From: Fasciolopsis buskii
Taxonomy: Eukaryota > Platyhelminthes > Trematoda > Plagiorchiida > Fasciolidae
Length of the DNA: 64,000 nt
Direction of reading: 5' to 3'
Assembly (NCBI GenBank): GCA_008360955.1
Contig: LUCM01001982.1
Coordinates: 363,814-427,813 of the forward strand
Positions 50,139 to 59,760 of this stretch are shown here, piece by piece. Every line of letters starts with the position of its first letter. Within the stretch, counting starts at the first letter, position 1. Below the pieces are notes generated by a model. The model did no database searches, was not told the origin of the DNA, and saw only the letters and a list, made by a program, of their open reading frames with translations. The translations under genes and the position numbers were made by a program.

Positions 50139-50900
50139 ATGCGTCTCTATGTCACCCGGGAGTGTACAGTCACTCGCACGCTTCAGTTTGTTCGCGCCCG
50201 AAAGCTGTTTTCTGTCCAAGAAGTGAAAGACATGATATCTCGTTATCGAATTTGCACGGAAATGAAGGCAAGGTTTTTCGAACCATCATATGCACCATTA
50301 ATCAAAGCGACTCAGCCTTTCGACAGACGTAGCACAGACTTCGAAGGAACATTACCATCTTCCAGATCTAATAGGTTCTTGCTAACAGTCATCGATGAGT
50401 TCTCTCGGTCCTCTTTTGCCTTTTCTTGTTCTGATATTTCCAATTCCGCTGTTATTGATTTTCTTACTCCCTTGCTTACCATTTTTGGCAATCTGCTTGT
50501 ATACATTTAGACCGCGGCGCTTCTTTCATATCAGAACAGCATTCTACATTTATCCACGGATATTACAGCTGTCAGTCACACTAATGCTTACAACCCTAAT
50601 GCAATGGGCAGGTCGAGTGCCTGAACAGTAATAATTGAAGAGCCGTCAGTCTGGCCCTGAAGTCCCAAAGTCTCCAAAATCGACAATGGGAAGTGGTTCT
50701 TCTCAATGTACTACACTCCATATGTTCTCTTTTTTGCACGGCAACCAACGCAACAACCCACGAACGTTTATTTCTTTGTAACCGTCGTGCCACTACCGGA
50801 ACTTCTCTCCCTGAATTCTAACCGAATTTTACTGGAGAATCAGAATCGATGTTCTGAGCACGATCCGCTAGCCGAAGACTGCTTGATTGCCACGCAACTT
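50139..50900 (+). pseudogene. Gypsy integrase, frame-broken
   Basis: The first frame (to 50510) has a zinc-finger-like segment, YRICTEMKARFFEPSYAPLI, then KATQPFDRRSTDFEGTLP and RFLLTVIDEFSRSSFAF, the opening of the integrase core with its first Asp. Remnants of the rest lie in other frames up to about 50.8 kb (WEVVLLNVLHSI and ATNATTHERLFL). Confidence 0.75.
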
Positions 50901-51449
50901 ACGCTCGAGTACTACTCCCAGACGCTCGTGAAGATTCTGTTTCGCTACGAAACTTGGCTTCCGATGTACGCAATGATGCACGGCTGCATTGAATTCTGAC
51001 CGCAATGTTTCCGACAATAACTTAACCGAAGTCTCCCATGTTTTTGATGTCGACAGGCAAAAGTCCCCAGAAAATCTCCCGCAGCAGCAATAACGCATCC
51101 GTCCGTAATTTCTGCATAACCGTGAAGCGTGGTTTTAGCCCAAAGAACTGTAGAGATATGCAATGTCCATGACGTCAACGAAAATCTCATGAAACCACGT
51201 TCGTATTTGTTATTCATTCCCAGTGTTTGCAAGCTACTCCATACCGCTTTATGCTAATTTGATTGCTGACAGATTACCACGACATTATCAATATGCAAAC
51301 TTTCTCCCTTCGTTGTCACTTTTGCAGACGTGTGACAATCATTTTCACTTTCTCAATCCATCTCTCTCTCTACCTTGCTCAGTAAATTAAACACAACCAC
51401 TGCAGTTTACCTATGGAATTTCTGCAGATGCGGAAGTGCTATGAACTAT

Positions 51450-51620
51450 AAACCATTCTGTCTTATCTAGATTTATCGTTTTGATAAACATTCGCACTTT
51501 GATTATTTTTTTCTATCTCAGCTTCAAGCACAATTGGTTAGCCTATTAAAGCCTACACAGTGATTCCCTGTATTTTGTTTTTCTCTGGTATTTGACTTCT
51601 GGTTCATGATAGTTTCACCC
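51450..51620 (+). repeat. LTR-like fragment related to 42.7 and 47.6 kb copies
   Basis: ttatctagatttatcgtttt and ctctggtatttgacttctgg match, with many changes, the LTR-end/leader stretch at 47629-47780. Because similarity seems to run slightly past the LTR end, it may be the 3' LTR of the 47.6 kb element or the 5' end of another copy. It is directly abutted by RTE sequence. Confidence 0.55.
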
Positions 51621-51629
51621 CAACTGGTC

Positions 51630-52050
51630 TTTGCGTAAACAGAAAGCCCAATTAGAGCTCATCAAGTTGAGGCATCTGTGGCGTCGCTGTGACATCCAAT
51701 TACCGACCAAAAATTAGATATCCACAGCAGAAATGGGGCCGGTGTTGCTCTACCGCTGCGAAACATTGCCAGTTGAAGCAGATGTGTGATCGCTTTCGAT
51801 GCTTGAACAGCGTTATGTTTGTAGTATTGATGGAATATCCGGGGTTTTCGTCACTAACGCAGAGATTAAGCGTATCATATTGGATCCTGTAAAGGATATA
51901 CTGAACATGAATAGGATAGGGTGGTTGGGATGCTTTTTCTGTGCTCAACGAACGCGTACCTCGTTGTACGTCTTTCTCTGAGACAAGCAATGGTCAGGAA
52001 ACGAGATAGAGATGGTCAATCAATGACAAGACAAAAGGTGCGAAAAAATT
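51630..52050 (+). mobile_element. RTE-type LINE 3' fragment (copy a)
   Basis: gtctttgcgtaaacagaaag, starting at 51630, matches 25890 in the RTE 3' end. Frames read IKRIILDPVKDILNMNRIGW LGCFF, equal to the family block before W-L-G-H-V-L-R-M. Broken by frameshifts. Confidence 0.65.
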
Positions 52051-52379
52051 AACCAGCGGACCACCATGTGTAGGACTGAATAAACTATCAGATTGGGATT
52101 TAGGAAAGTTCTGCAAGTGGTTGTTAGCATCGATCCATGTTTTCCCCAGTGCATTGTTACATTAGAAACCGTTCCAAAATAGAGCAAAGAAATATTTTGC
52201 AGAGGACGATTCACAATTTGTTGTTATCTTTTGAGTAGACAGTGCGTTGGAATAGCATCCAAAATTAAGGCACAATAATTTAGGATTAGTGGTTGCAAAA
52301 GAACAAGGAATTGGCATGTTCGTTTAATTTCGTCATTGGAAGAGAGTGGAGAACCCCTCTAAAGGTCTTCAGAATGTAG

Positions 52380-53000
52380 GCGTCGAACAGGAAAGCATTG
52401 TAAACCTGTGACCTAGATTACGCAGATGATCTTGCATGCTCGTCCGTTTCAATGGGATGTACGAAACATGCATTAAACCGACTGGATAGACCTGTAGCTC
52501 TATTCGATATGTGCGCTGCACTTTCAGAGTTAGACGATGTTACAGGACGGGATGACAATAGTAGAGAAATTGATACGTGATGTAAAAAACCTAAAGATTG
52601 TCGACTGTTTCTCTTAGTTCGGCAATGTCTCGATTGATGATGATAGAGGTAGGCACGCGTTTATCCAAGATTCGACCGATGCACGCTGGACAGAGACGCT
52701 TGCAGCGTTGATCTGACATCCTGCTAAAGTTGCGAGACTCTGTGTACTGTGTTTCAGTGCGCTCGACTTTGTTCTGAGGTTGGAAGACGTTTATGTGGTG
52801 AACAAGTCCGTCGCTTGGAAATGTACGACCACCGATGTCTGCGTAGGATTGGATGAAGTGACCCAGGGAGCAATACGCAAGTCAGGAATCAAGTATTGGG
52901 GGCCGGGTCAAATAATATTGCATCACTGTTCATTCAGGTTAGTAAACTTTGTTAGTTGGGTAACGCGTCGCGCACGGCGAAAATTCATCTACCATACCGT
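52380..53000 (+). mobile_element. RTE-type LINE fragment with YADD box (copy b)
   Basis: One frame reads DLDYADDLACSSVSMGCTKH ALNRL, the catalytic palm block of RTE reverse transcriptases. Remnants of the following region, with a possible LRLEDV block near 52.77 kb, follow. Because this block should come before the segment found at 51.7-52.0 kb, two copies lie head to tail. Confidence 0.6.
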
Positions 53001-53037
53001 GACTTACTTTCCATTCCTCCTATTGAATGGAAGAAGC

Positions 53038-53106
53038 TCATCATTATCATCATCATCGTTCAGCTTTAAAAAGCCTCACTGACCGCTGTATTTTCCCCAG
53101 AGAGGA
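53038..53106 (+). repeat. Dispersed repeat shared with 55022-55090
   Basis: tcatcgttcagctttaaa then gcctcactgaccgctgtatt ttcccca recurs at 55022-55090 as tcatcgttcagcgttaaa ... gcctcactgaccgctgcctt tcccca. Same orientation, about 60 bases. A short (ATC)n run precedes it. Confidence 0.5.
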
Positions 53107-53435
53107 AGAAGCTATATGAATGTCAACGGATGATGTGACACCGTGGAGTGATAAAATGTACGGAAAACTTAGGTCTCATGTTTTTATGACAGGGATTCGA
53201 AAGATCCGCCAACCAGCTTGTTGGAGACGTTGCGAGACAGCGAACCGTGAACAGCGGAGATCGTGTTGTCCTCTTTTGTCAAATCAGAATGGTTGAAAAG
53301 ATGTTTGCACAGTTAGACAGCACTATGTTAGCTACCAAAGCATTCTTTTCTCCCGGCCATGCAAGTCCACTTCCTATCCGCCTTAAAGATCTATTATTTC
53401 TACTGCAATGTGCAACTCAGTAAGAAAGGCGGAGG

Positions 53436-53900
53436 TCAGTGCGGCTTGCTATGCTGGTTAAAGCTATGGTATTGATGCCACTGTTGCTTATGGTGGTTAT
53501 ATTCGGCGACAATTGACGGGAGCGGGTTCGGGAGCTCATGGAGAGGCGACTGATTAGCGGCAGTCTGGTCAATTTCGGCCCCTGGTCCGGCTACAGTCAT
53601 AGAGTGAAAATCAACATAAGACGTTCCAGATGTCATTTCCATAGGCTGGTCCCACTCAAACTGAAGTATAAGGCTCCTAATCTACTGATGATGTTGGGGT
53701 CACCAGTGTCTGATTGCGTTGGGATGTCAGATGCTGTCGGAGGGAATACTAGGTTAAGTGTAATTGCTTGGTGTGCCTGCCTTCGAGTAGGTTCCAACAT
53801 GTCCTCGTGGAGCACAAGTTCACACGAGGCTTCCAACAACTCACGGAGAAATCTGTCCACAGTTTATACAAAGGGGCCGGAACTCCGGGGTTATGTGGAG
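53436..53900 (-). pseudogene. Broken minus-strand coding remnant or exon, H/Q-rich end
   Basis: Two adjoining frames look coding. The upstream one (about 53860-53633) holds FLRELLEASCELVLHEDMLE and LVFPPTASDIPTQSDTGD. The downstream one (to a TGA next to 53436) holds FEWDQPMEMTSGTSYVDFHS and ends YNHHKQQWHQYHSFNQHSKP H. A one-base shift near 53.69 kb would join them. No family is recognised. It could be the last exon of a neighbouring minus-strand gene or a processed pseudogene. Confidence 0.3.
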
Positions 53901-54259
53901 TATCGAAAGCTTCCAATACTGAACAGCCTGTCGGCCGCCGAAAGAACCAGATAGTCAAGGTAGCCTGTTGGATCAGATTCAAATGATCGATTTCCAATCA
54001 AATTCCTTTGTAAATCAATCAGAAAACGGGATTGTTCCAGTTAAAAGAGCACACCCAATGCGCTAGCTATAGCGCACGTGTCGAGCAGGTATGCAAGAAA
54101 TCCAATGTGCATACGGAAAGTGGCTCATTCCCCGCCCCTCGGTTGATTCCGATTCGTACGGACTAGCACAGCCAGCAAGACCCATCTCCGAGTCCCAAGC
54201 ATCCTCTGACAACTGTCTTTTTTGAATCCAGACTGGTAGACGTTATGGCTGATACCGGA

Positions 54260-54560
54260 GCCTTCAGTTCACCTTTTCCTCAAAAAAACACGTCACGTTC
54301 CTCATCACGTACTTTAAGTACGACTGCGATGGAAAGGACGTCCCATAGCCACTAGGGACCACTGCACAGGGGAGACGGCAAATGTGACCCTGGAACTTAG
54401 AGCGGTATAGAACCGCAAGGTCCCAATAGGTCAGGTGTGGCAGCGAGCCGGGTGACAGCTGGTTGCCGTCTACCACCAAAGTGATCAGCAGATCTGGCAT
54501 TCGAACCTCTTACTCTTTCGATGACACATGTAATCCGCTGCTCGCTGTGTAACAATGTAG
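54260..54560. other. Possible SINE-like segment
   Basis: A stretch ending gttgccgtctaccaccaaag and gcattcgaacctcttac shares its layout with 6010-6190 on the opposite strand, where a ccgtctaccaccggtgag block and a gggttcgaataccacc block occur. The similarity is short and weak. Confidence 0.25.
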
Positions 54561-55021
54561 GGCATTAACCTTTCGAATGAACATGACAGACCACCATACC
54601 CAATTACAAGGCCACTAGTATACTAACAAAATGCTCAAAGGAATCTAACTAACTTCACTTGTATGCCACTCCGAAGAACAGCATCGATTAACGTTGTTCG
54701 GTAGTCTGAATCGATGGTGCGTTTCAAATTGAGGAAAATTACGGTACGTGGCGCGTTGAGGGCAGATAGCGAAAGAAGAAAACCTCGATGGAACTCCAAC
54801 CTGAGCAACCTCTGGCCGGCTGTTCGCAGAGGTTACTCATACGAATCGGTGTCAGATAGCGCAGCATTAGCTAAGCTAAAACCCCAATAACTGTCGGAAT
54901 TAAGCTGACCTCTAATCCAAATCGACACAAGACAACCACGTTTTGGTAAAATGACGAGACTTCTTGCAACGGATGGTAGCAAGGAACAGACACCTATGTG
55001 GTTTACATGATCGGACATCCT

Positions 55022-55090
55022 TTCCATCATCGTTCAGCGTTAAACAGCAAGGCAAGCCTCACTGACCGCTGCCTTTCCCCACAGCTACAC
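55022..55090 (+). repeat. Dispersed repeat, second copy
   Basis: Partner of 53038-53106. It may be a conserved tail of an unidentified retroelement. Confidence 0.5.
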
Positions 55091-55213
55091 ATTTATATAA
55101 AAAGAGTGAATATCCAACGGGAACAGGGAGTGGACCTACACAGGCGGGAAAAGATAACATGCTGCTGTAGCCAACACACGAAACACAGTCCAACTGTACA
55201 AACGCACGTGTTT

Positions 55214-55625
55214 TCAATCATTCTGATTCGATAGAAAATGACAACACGATCCACACTGCTCACGGTTCACTGCCATATCCTTAATTGCCTCCAGCCAGCA
55301 AGTTGATGAATCTTTCGGACCCCAACCACGAAGGCGTGAGTCATCTACTCTACCTAAGTTCGCTGTACACTTTCTCATTCTACGTTGCCATGTTATCTGT
55401 TGGCCTCCACATGGTTTCTTCCATTCACTGGGAGGAACACAAAATAGGGCACGATATGGTAGACGAGTGTTCGTCATACGCAACACGTGACCCAACCAAC
55501 GTAGTCTAATAAGTTTCATACGCTGAAACAAGCTAGTCTCAGAAGTGGCACCCAATACCAGATTCCTAACCTCAATATTACCCAATATTACATCCTTTCC
55601 AGTGATCGATAAATAACGAACAACG
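55214..55625 (-). mobile_element. RTE-type LINE, 3' end of reverse-transcriptase ORF
   Basis: Minus-strand frame open over 160 codons. It has VRNLVLGATSETSLFQRMKL, IRLRWLGHVLRMTNTRLPYR, a tryptophan-rich block and RLRGWGPKDSSTCWLEAIKD. This is the conserved end of fluke RTE proteins and the cleanest RTE tail in the window. Confidence 0.82.
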
Positions 55626-55719
55626 AACGGGACATCACAACTGTTCATTGGACCAATATTCAGGATAAGTCCTTGGAAATTCGCAATGAGGAGTGCGATC
55701 TGCAAACCCCAAAATTCTC

Positions 55720-55998
55720 TTACGCTTCCTTTTTTAACCCTCTCATATAACGATCATCCTCGAATCTACTCCGTAACTTTGACACCAGTGTAAGAAGTAT
55801 GCTCCTACTCCTTACCCTCAGTAGCCCTTGTAAGTTTTCTCGTAAATTTATGCAGTGTCTCGAAGGACTGCCTCCCAGGATGAACCAACCAGCAAGGCCA
55901 ACATTATGATCCCTCCTCTTGGCTGCGGCGCGGCAGCCCGAAGTTCCTCTAATTTCAGTTTCTTTTAACCGCTTATTGAGGCAGGCTTCCACATTCAC
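55720..55998 (-). other. Minus-strand frame upstream of the RTE tail, unassigned
   Basis: 92-codon frame directly upstream of the RTE tail in the same strand. It has GLAGWFILGGSPSRHCINL but no RTE motif I can name. It may be a remnant of another element. Confidence 0.2.
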
Positions 55999-55999
55999 A

Positions 56000-57380
56000 T
56001 TTTTTCAGCAATGTAAAATATGATGAACTCTGTAGCGAAGCTTGGTTTTGTTACTCAATATCTCGTTTACCTGAACGTTGATCATTCAGCGCGTTGGCTA
56101 ACCACCCACCCTGCTTACACATACATATCTCCCGCCTTCATGTCAAATATGCTGAAAGTTTCGCCCATCTTGTCTTTTTGTTATACCAGCTGTCTGGGTC
56201 GTCCCTGTCCTATCCATACAGCGGCGAGTAAAAGAAACGCACAAGTGGCCCGAAAGGCTAACGGTAGACAAACGTAATCAGAGCCTCAAGAAAAACAACC
56301 TTGCAACTTACAGCGCGAAACTTAAGGAAACCCTGGCTCGCTGCCACACATCATGAGCATTACCTTCTGTCTCGTTCTGACAAACTTGGATGACTTTCAC
56401 GACAATGGAAGTGATTTTCCTGGACGTTTGCCTGGAAGCTATCATTAGGTAACGAACACACTTATAAGTCAACACTAATGGATTTATATGCGCTACAAAT
56501 GACATTATCGGCAGGGGGAAAATCGCGAATGAAATTCTCCCATTTTCACTTGGAATTTGTAAGTTGGATATTAAGCACCACGAAACAAAGCAGAAAATTC
56601 TATTCAAAAAAACTGAAAAAGCAGTGCGCATCTATTATTCATGCGCACAACGTTTATGAAGGAATTGTCACACGCAACAATATGAAGAGCACCCCATGGC
56701 CAGACCTATAACTATCCGAGGGAAAGAGGTCCACCGTCCAGTATATGTTCCTGTGGTCTGTTCTTTTCAGTTCAGTTGGCACAATGAAAATGTGGCCCAA
56801 AGGTCCAAAAGGATATTCAGAGTTCTTCCCATTGTAAGCACGAAAACTTCCCAGGTCAAGTCGGGTCAGTTCGGGTAACAGAGCTTGCGGCTTGAGCAAA
56901 AATTGATCTTCCAGTTTGCTACACTGGTGAGCTTCCCTATCCGGACGTGCTTTGACTGTAAAGTTTCCGCTCTCAAGTTCTGATATCAATTTCGGGGAGC
57001 ACCTCAGGACCGCCTCCGGGATGTCGGAGACTCAGGGGCTGGAAGATTGAGAACCATAACACAGTGCGCACATCATCAGTAGAGAAAGGACGGCAGAGAA
57101 TGTCCCACAACTTGAAACTCATAGTTAGAGAAGAAAGTAAAGCGCAATCCTGAATGAAGTGCAGACTACCACGCCTAACTTTGAGGAAGAAGGACAAAAT
57201 TGATGGTGGGCACAGTTTTGGAACATTGTACGTCATACCCTGTACAAGCAGGCCATAAAATGTGCAACAGTTGGCGTAGACAAAACATTTCCAGCAGTTT
57301 GCTCCGTGCAGTCGCTGTTCTTTGTTGAGGGAACTTCTACGTGATATTTTTCAGTGATCTGGGCCTTTTTAATTTCATGC
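56000..57380. other. Nothing recognised
   Basis: Only short overlapping frames on both strands and no conserved motif. The minus frame at 56654-56989 and the plus frame at 56478-56711 are judged chance or decayed repeat. Confidence 0.4.
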
Positions 57381-57399
57381 TTCAGCCTCATAGAGATGA

Positions 57400-58070
57400 G
57401 TTTTCATCGAGGATGTTCGATGAGGCATCCAACCTTGCTAAACCTCATTTTGGTTGGACGATGAAAACATCTCTGAGCCGTCTGCAGCATGATGAACATG
57501 AATCCAAGAACTGTAGCCTATCCTGGTATGTAGGCCCCCTTATTCCTAATAAGGTTCTCGTGAAGCGGCGTTGAACGTATCCGAGATTAGCTGGTCCCGA
57601 ACCATAGTGGATGGCCAGATTTGCAGTGCATGTTCTGAGTGTGGCTGAACCATTGCCTTGTATGGAGGAATGACTACCTTGGCACCTGTAGACTGTGCTG
57701 CTCGTCAGAGCTGATGCAACACCCAGTTTGCCCTACCGGCTGCTGCTACACTTTGGTTTGATGGTCTGGAGGACTCGTCGGTGGTCATCCCCAGATTATT
57801 CGTTCCTCTCTCTGTGAGCTTCGTGTGGGGTGCAGATTTGAGGTCTTACTGGTTTTTCTCCTTGAGTAGCTAGATTTTTGCATTTTCCTGTGTTCAGTGG
57901 CATCCGCTATTTAGATGACCAGACTCGTTCGTGCTGAGTCACCTTGGTAGGATCTACATATTTCTCATCACCAGCGAGTGATAAACGGTGGATTTGGTTG
58001 CCGTCGCTTGGTCATCGATGAATAATAGGATCGCCAGACGTCGACATTGAAAATTCAGGCATCCCACAAC
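57400..58070 (-). mobile_element. CR1-like LINE, 3' part of reverse transcriptase
   Basis: Minus-strand frames give, in order: ILLFIDDQATATK (decayed F-A-D-D box near 58.02 kb), LNTGKCKNLATQGEK, a block like E-R-D-L-G-V with AAAGRANWVLHQL, IPPYKAMVQPHSEHALQIW, and LGYVQRRFTRTLLGIRGPTY. These are the ordered blocks after the catalytic box in CR1/Jockey-type elements. Frameshifts separate them. Confidence 0.7.
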
Positions 58071-59400
58071 AAGCACTTGCCAGGATGGATCACATATTAT
58101 TGACCCTGACATAGAATCTGCGGCCATGAATATAGTCCGTGTTATCTCCTTTGCGGTATCCACGGCATTCCAGCGAACTCACCTCTGCCACGAATGAGTG
58201 AAACAGAAAGAGAAACGCATCATAATCACATACGGATAAAACGATTGCGCCACGGGCAGTCCAAACAGTTTTACAAAATCAAAGTACCCGAGGTATTACT
58301 TAAGTGCAGACAAATCAGATCAAATCCCAATTACTAGCTATTTCTACTTTAAAATTCATGAGACCTCGCATCTCAGCGATACCTCTCGTGCATTTGCCAT
58401 CCTGCTGCTGGATAAATGTGCTCTAGCTGTCAGTCGAGACCGATGCTCCTTCAGTTTCTTTCTATTTCCCAAGGTTCCGGAGCCATGCCATTCGAGGAAA
58501 GTGTTCCCGGAAGGAATTTCACTAGGGCTTTGGCTATTTTAAACCCCCTAGTCGGATCCCTGAGTCCTTCGGCGTTCCAAATAGAACAAGTACAAGGCAG
58601 CCTACCTCCTTTCATAGGTATTTGATGGCGCATACATTTGGGAGAGAGTCGAGGTCAATGAATCCTTATTTTCTCTACGATCTCTTCTGCCGTTTGTTAT
58701 AGCCTTGTGACATTGGTTTGGCTGCGTTTGTGTCATGGTGAACGGGATCTGTACGTTTTCTTTCATGTTACATTATGCGAGAGTCCAAGCTTTCGATTCG
58801 TTTCGCCCCTTTGCACCTCTCTGTCGTCGTTTGGCTTTGCCTATCTCAATGGTTATATTTCAGCAGCACGACACAAACAATATGCAACATCTAGCTCCTG
58901 GATTGGGTCTTCATCCTGTCAACCGGAGGGGGTTGGTCAACCGCAGCCTATGAACCCGAACGAAGACACTTTCGGGCTTGCAGTCCGGAGTCCGCTTAAT
59001 GGTCTTCTGTCTCCCAACTCTGGTTTTGCGTGTAGGTAGACGTCGCAGCTCTTCCTAAGAGTTTATACCTGTTTAAAAATATGGCGACTGCGCCTAAAGA
59101 AAGCTTCACACAGGGGGGTGAATGTTCTTGTACTCTGGCGCAATATCTCCTATCCGTGCATAAAACTTTCCAGGACTTTTTTGCAGTCGCAGCATACTTT
59201 TCGGCCCATTTTAAGACCCACTTAACCTGGACCTGTAGGCACTTTGCCATTCTTTTTGCCTCTGTGATAACCCTCCTGAGTATACCTTGCATGCTCTGGA
59301 GGCATGTGGCTTTTTCTTGCTCTTATTGGCAGATTCCAAGTTTTTGCTCAGTTTAATACTGAGACCAAAACATTGGGTAAAATGTGTTAGCCAGAAGACT
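58071..59400. other. Insertion splitting the CR1-like element
   Basis: About 1.3 kb lies where CR1 elements have only a few dozen codons between the G-V-P-Q-G block and the F-A-D-D block. Frames on both strands (plus 58707-59039, minus 58996-59292) reach about 100 codons without recognisable motifs. Likely a nested repeat of unknown type. Confidence 0.4.
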
Positions 59401-59760
59401 TAGTCATATTAAGGTCATTGTTAATAAAATGGTAGGAGACTGCCGTGCCGAAGCGAAATCCCTGAATAAAAACAAAAACAACAGCAGACCTAGAACGGGT
59501 CCATGGGACGCTCCCCCGGTGACTCCTTTGAGTCTGCACTAGTCTCTGTCACTGTTAAAAAACAATAATTTCGGTGGCTTACCATCTCTACCAAGGGCTT
59601 ACAACTTCAGCGGTAGGGGGCAATGATATACCGAGCCAAAGGAATCACTGAAATCGGTATAACATAATACTGCTGGCCTACTCCCACATGGTATAAAGGT
59701 TAATTCAAATAAGCAGCCTGGTGGGCCCGTAGACAAGAGGATGTTCCATGGATCCACTGA
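59400..59760 (-). mobile_element. CR1-like LINE, central reverse-transcriptase part
   Basis: Minus-strand reading gives TDFSDSFGSVYHCPLPLKL, matching D-F-S-K-A-F-D-S-V-x-H. Further on it gives VTGGASHGPVLGLLLFLFLF, matching S-G-V-P-Q-G-S-V-L-G-P-L-L-F. These are the blocks expected just upstream of the 57.4-58.07 kb part. Confidence 0.65.

Larger units (their letters stand above)
47590..51000 (+). mobile_element. Broken Ty3/Gypsy retrotransposon (CsRn1-like order)
   Basis: Order LTR end/leader (47.6-47.77 kb), gag (47.92-48.47), protease (48.6-48.8), reverse transcriptase (49.0-49.68), RNase H (49.68-50.1) and integrase (50.13-50.9). This gag-PR-RT-RH-IN order defines Ty3/Gypsy. Several frameshifts and stops break the polyprotein, for example a TAA straight after YSVCLT at 49276-49278. 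It lies just upstream of the kinase gene and antisense to it. The link to the fluke CsRn1 group is from memory of the family. Confidence 0.85.

Noticed and set aside
53538..53954. 138-codon plus-strand frame
   Set aside because: Mirror of the minus-strand H/Q-rich frames; no motif, while the minus strand looks more protein-like.
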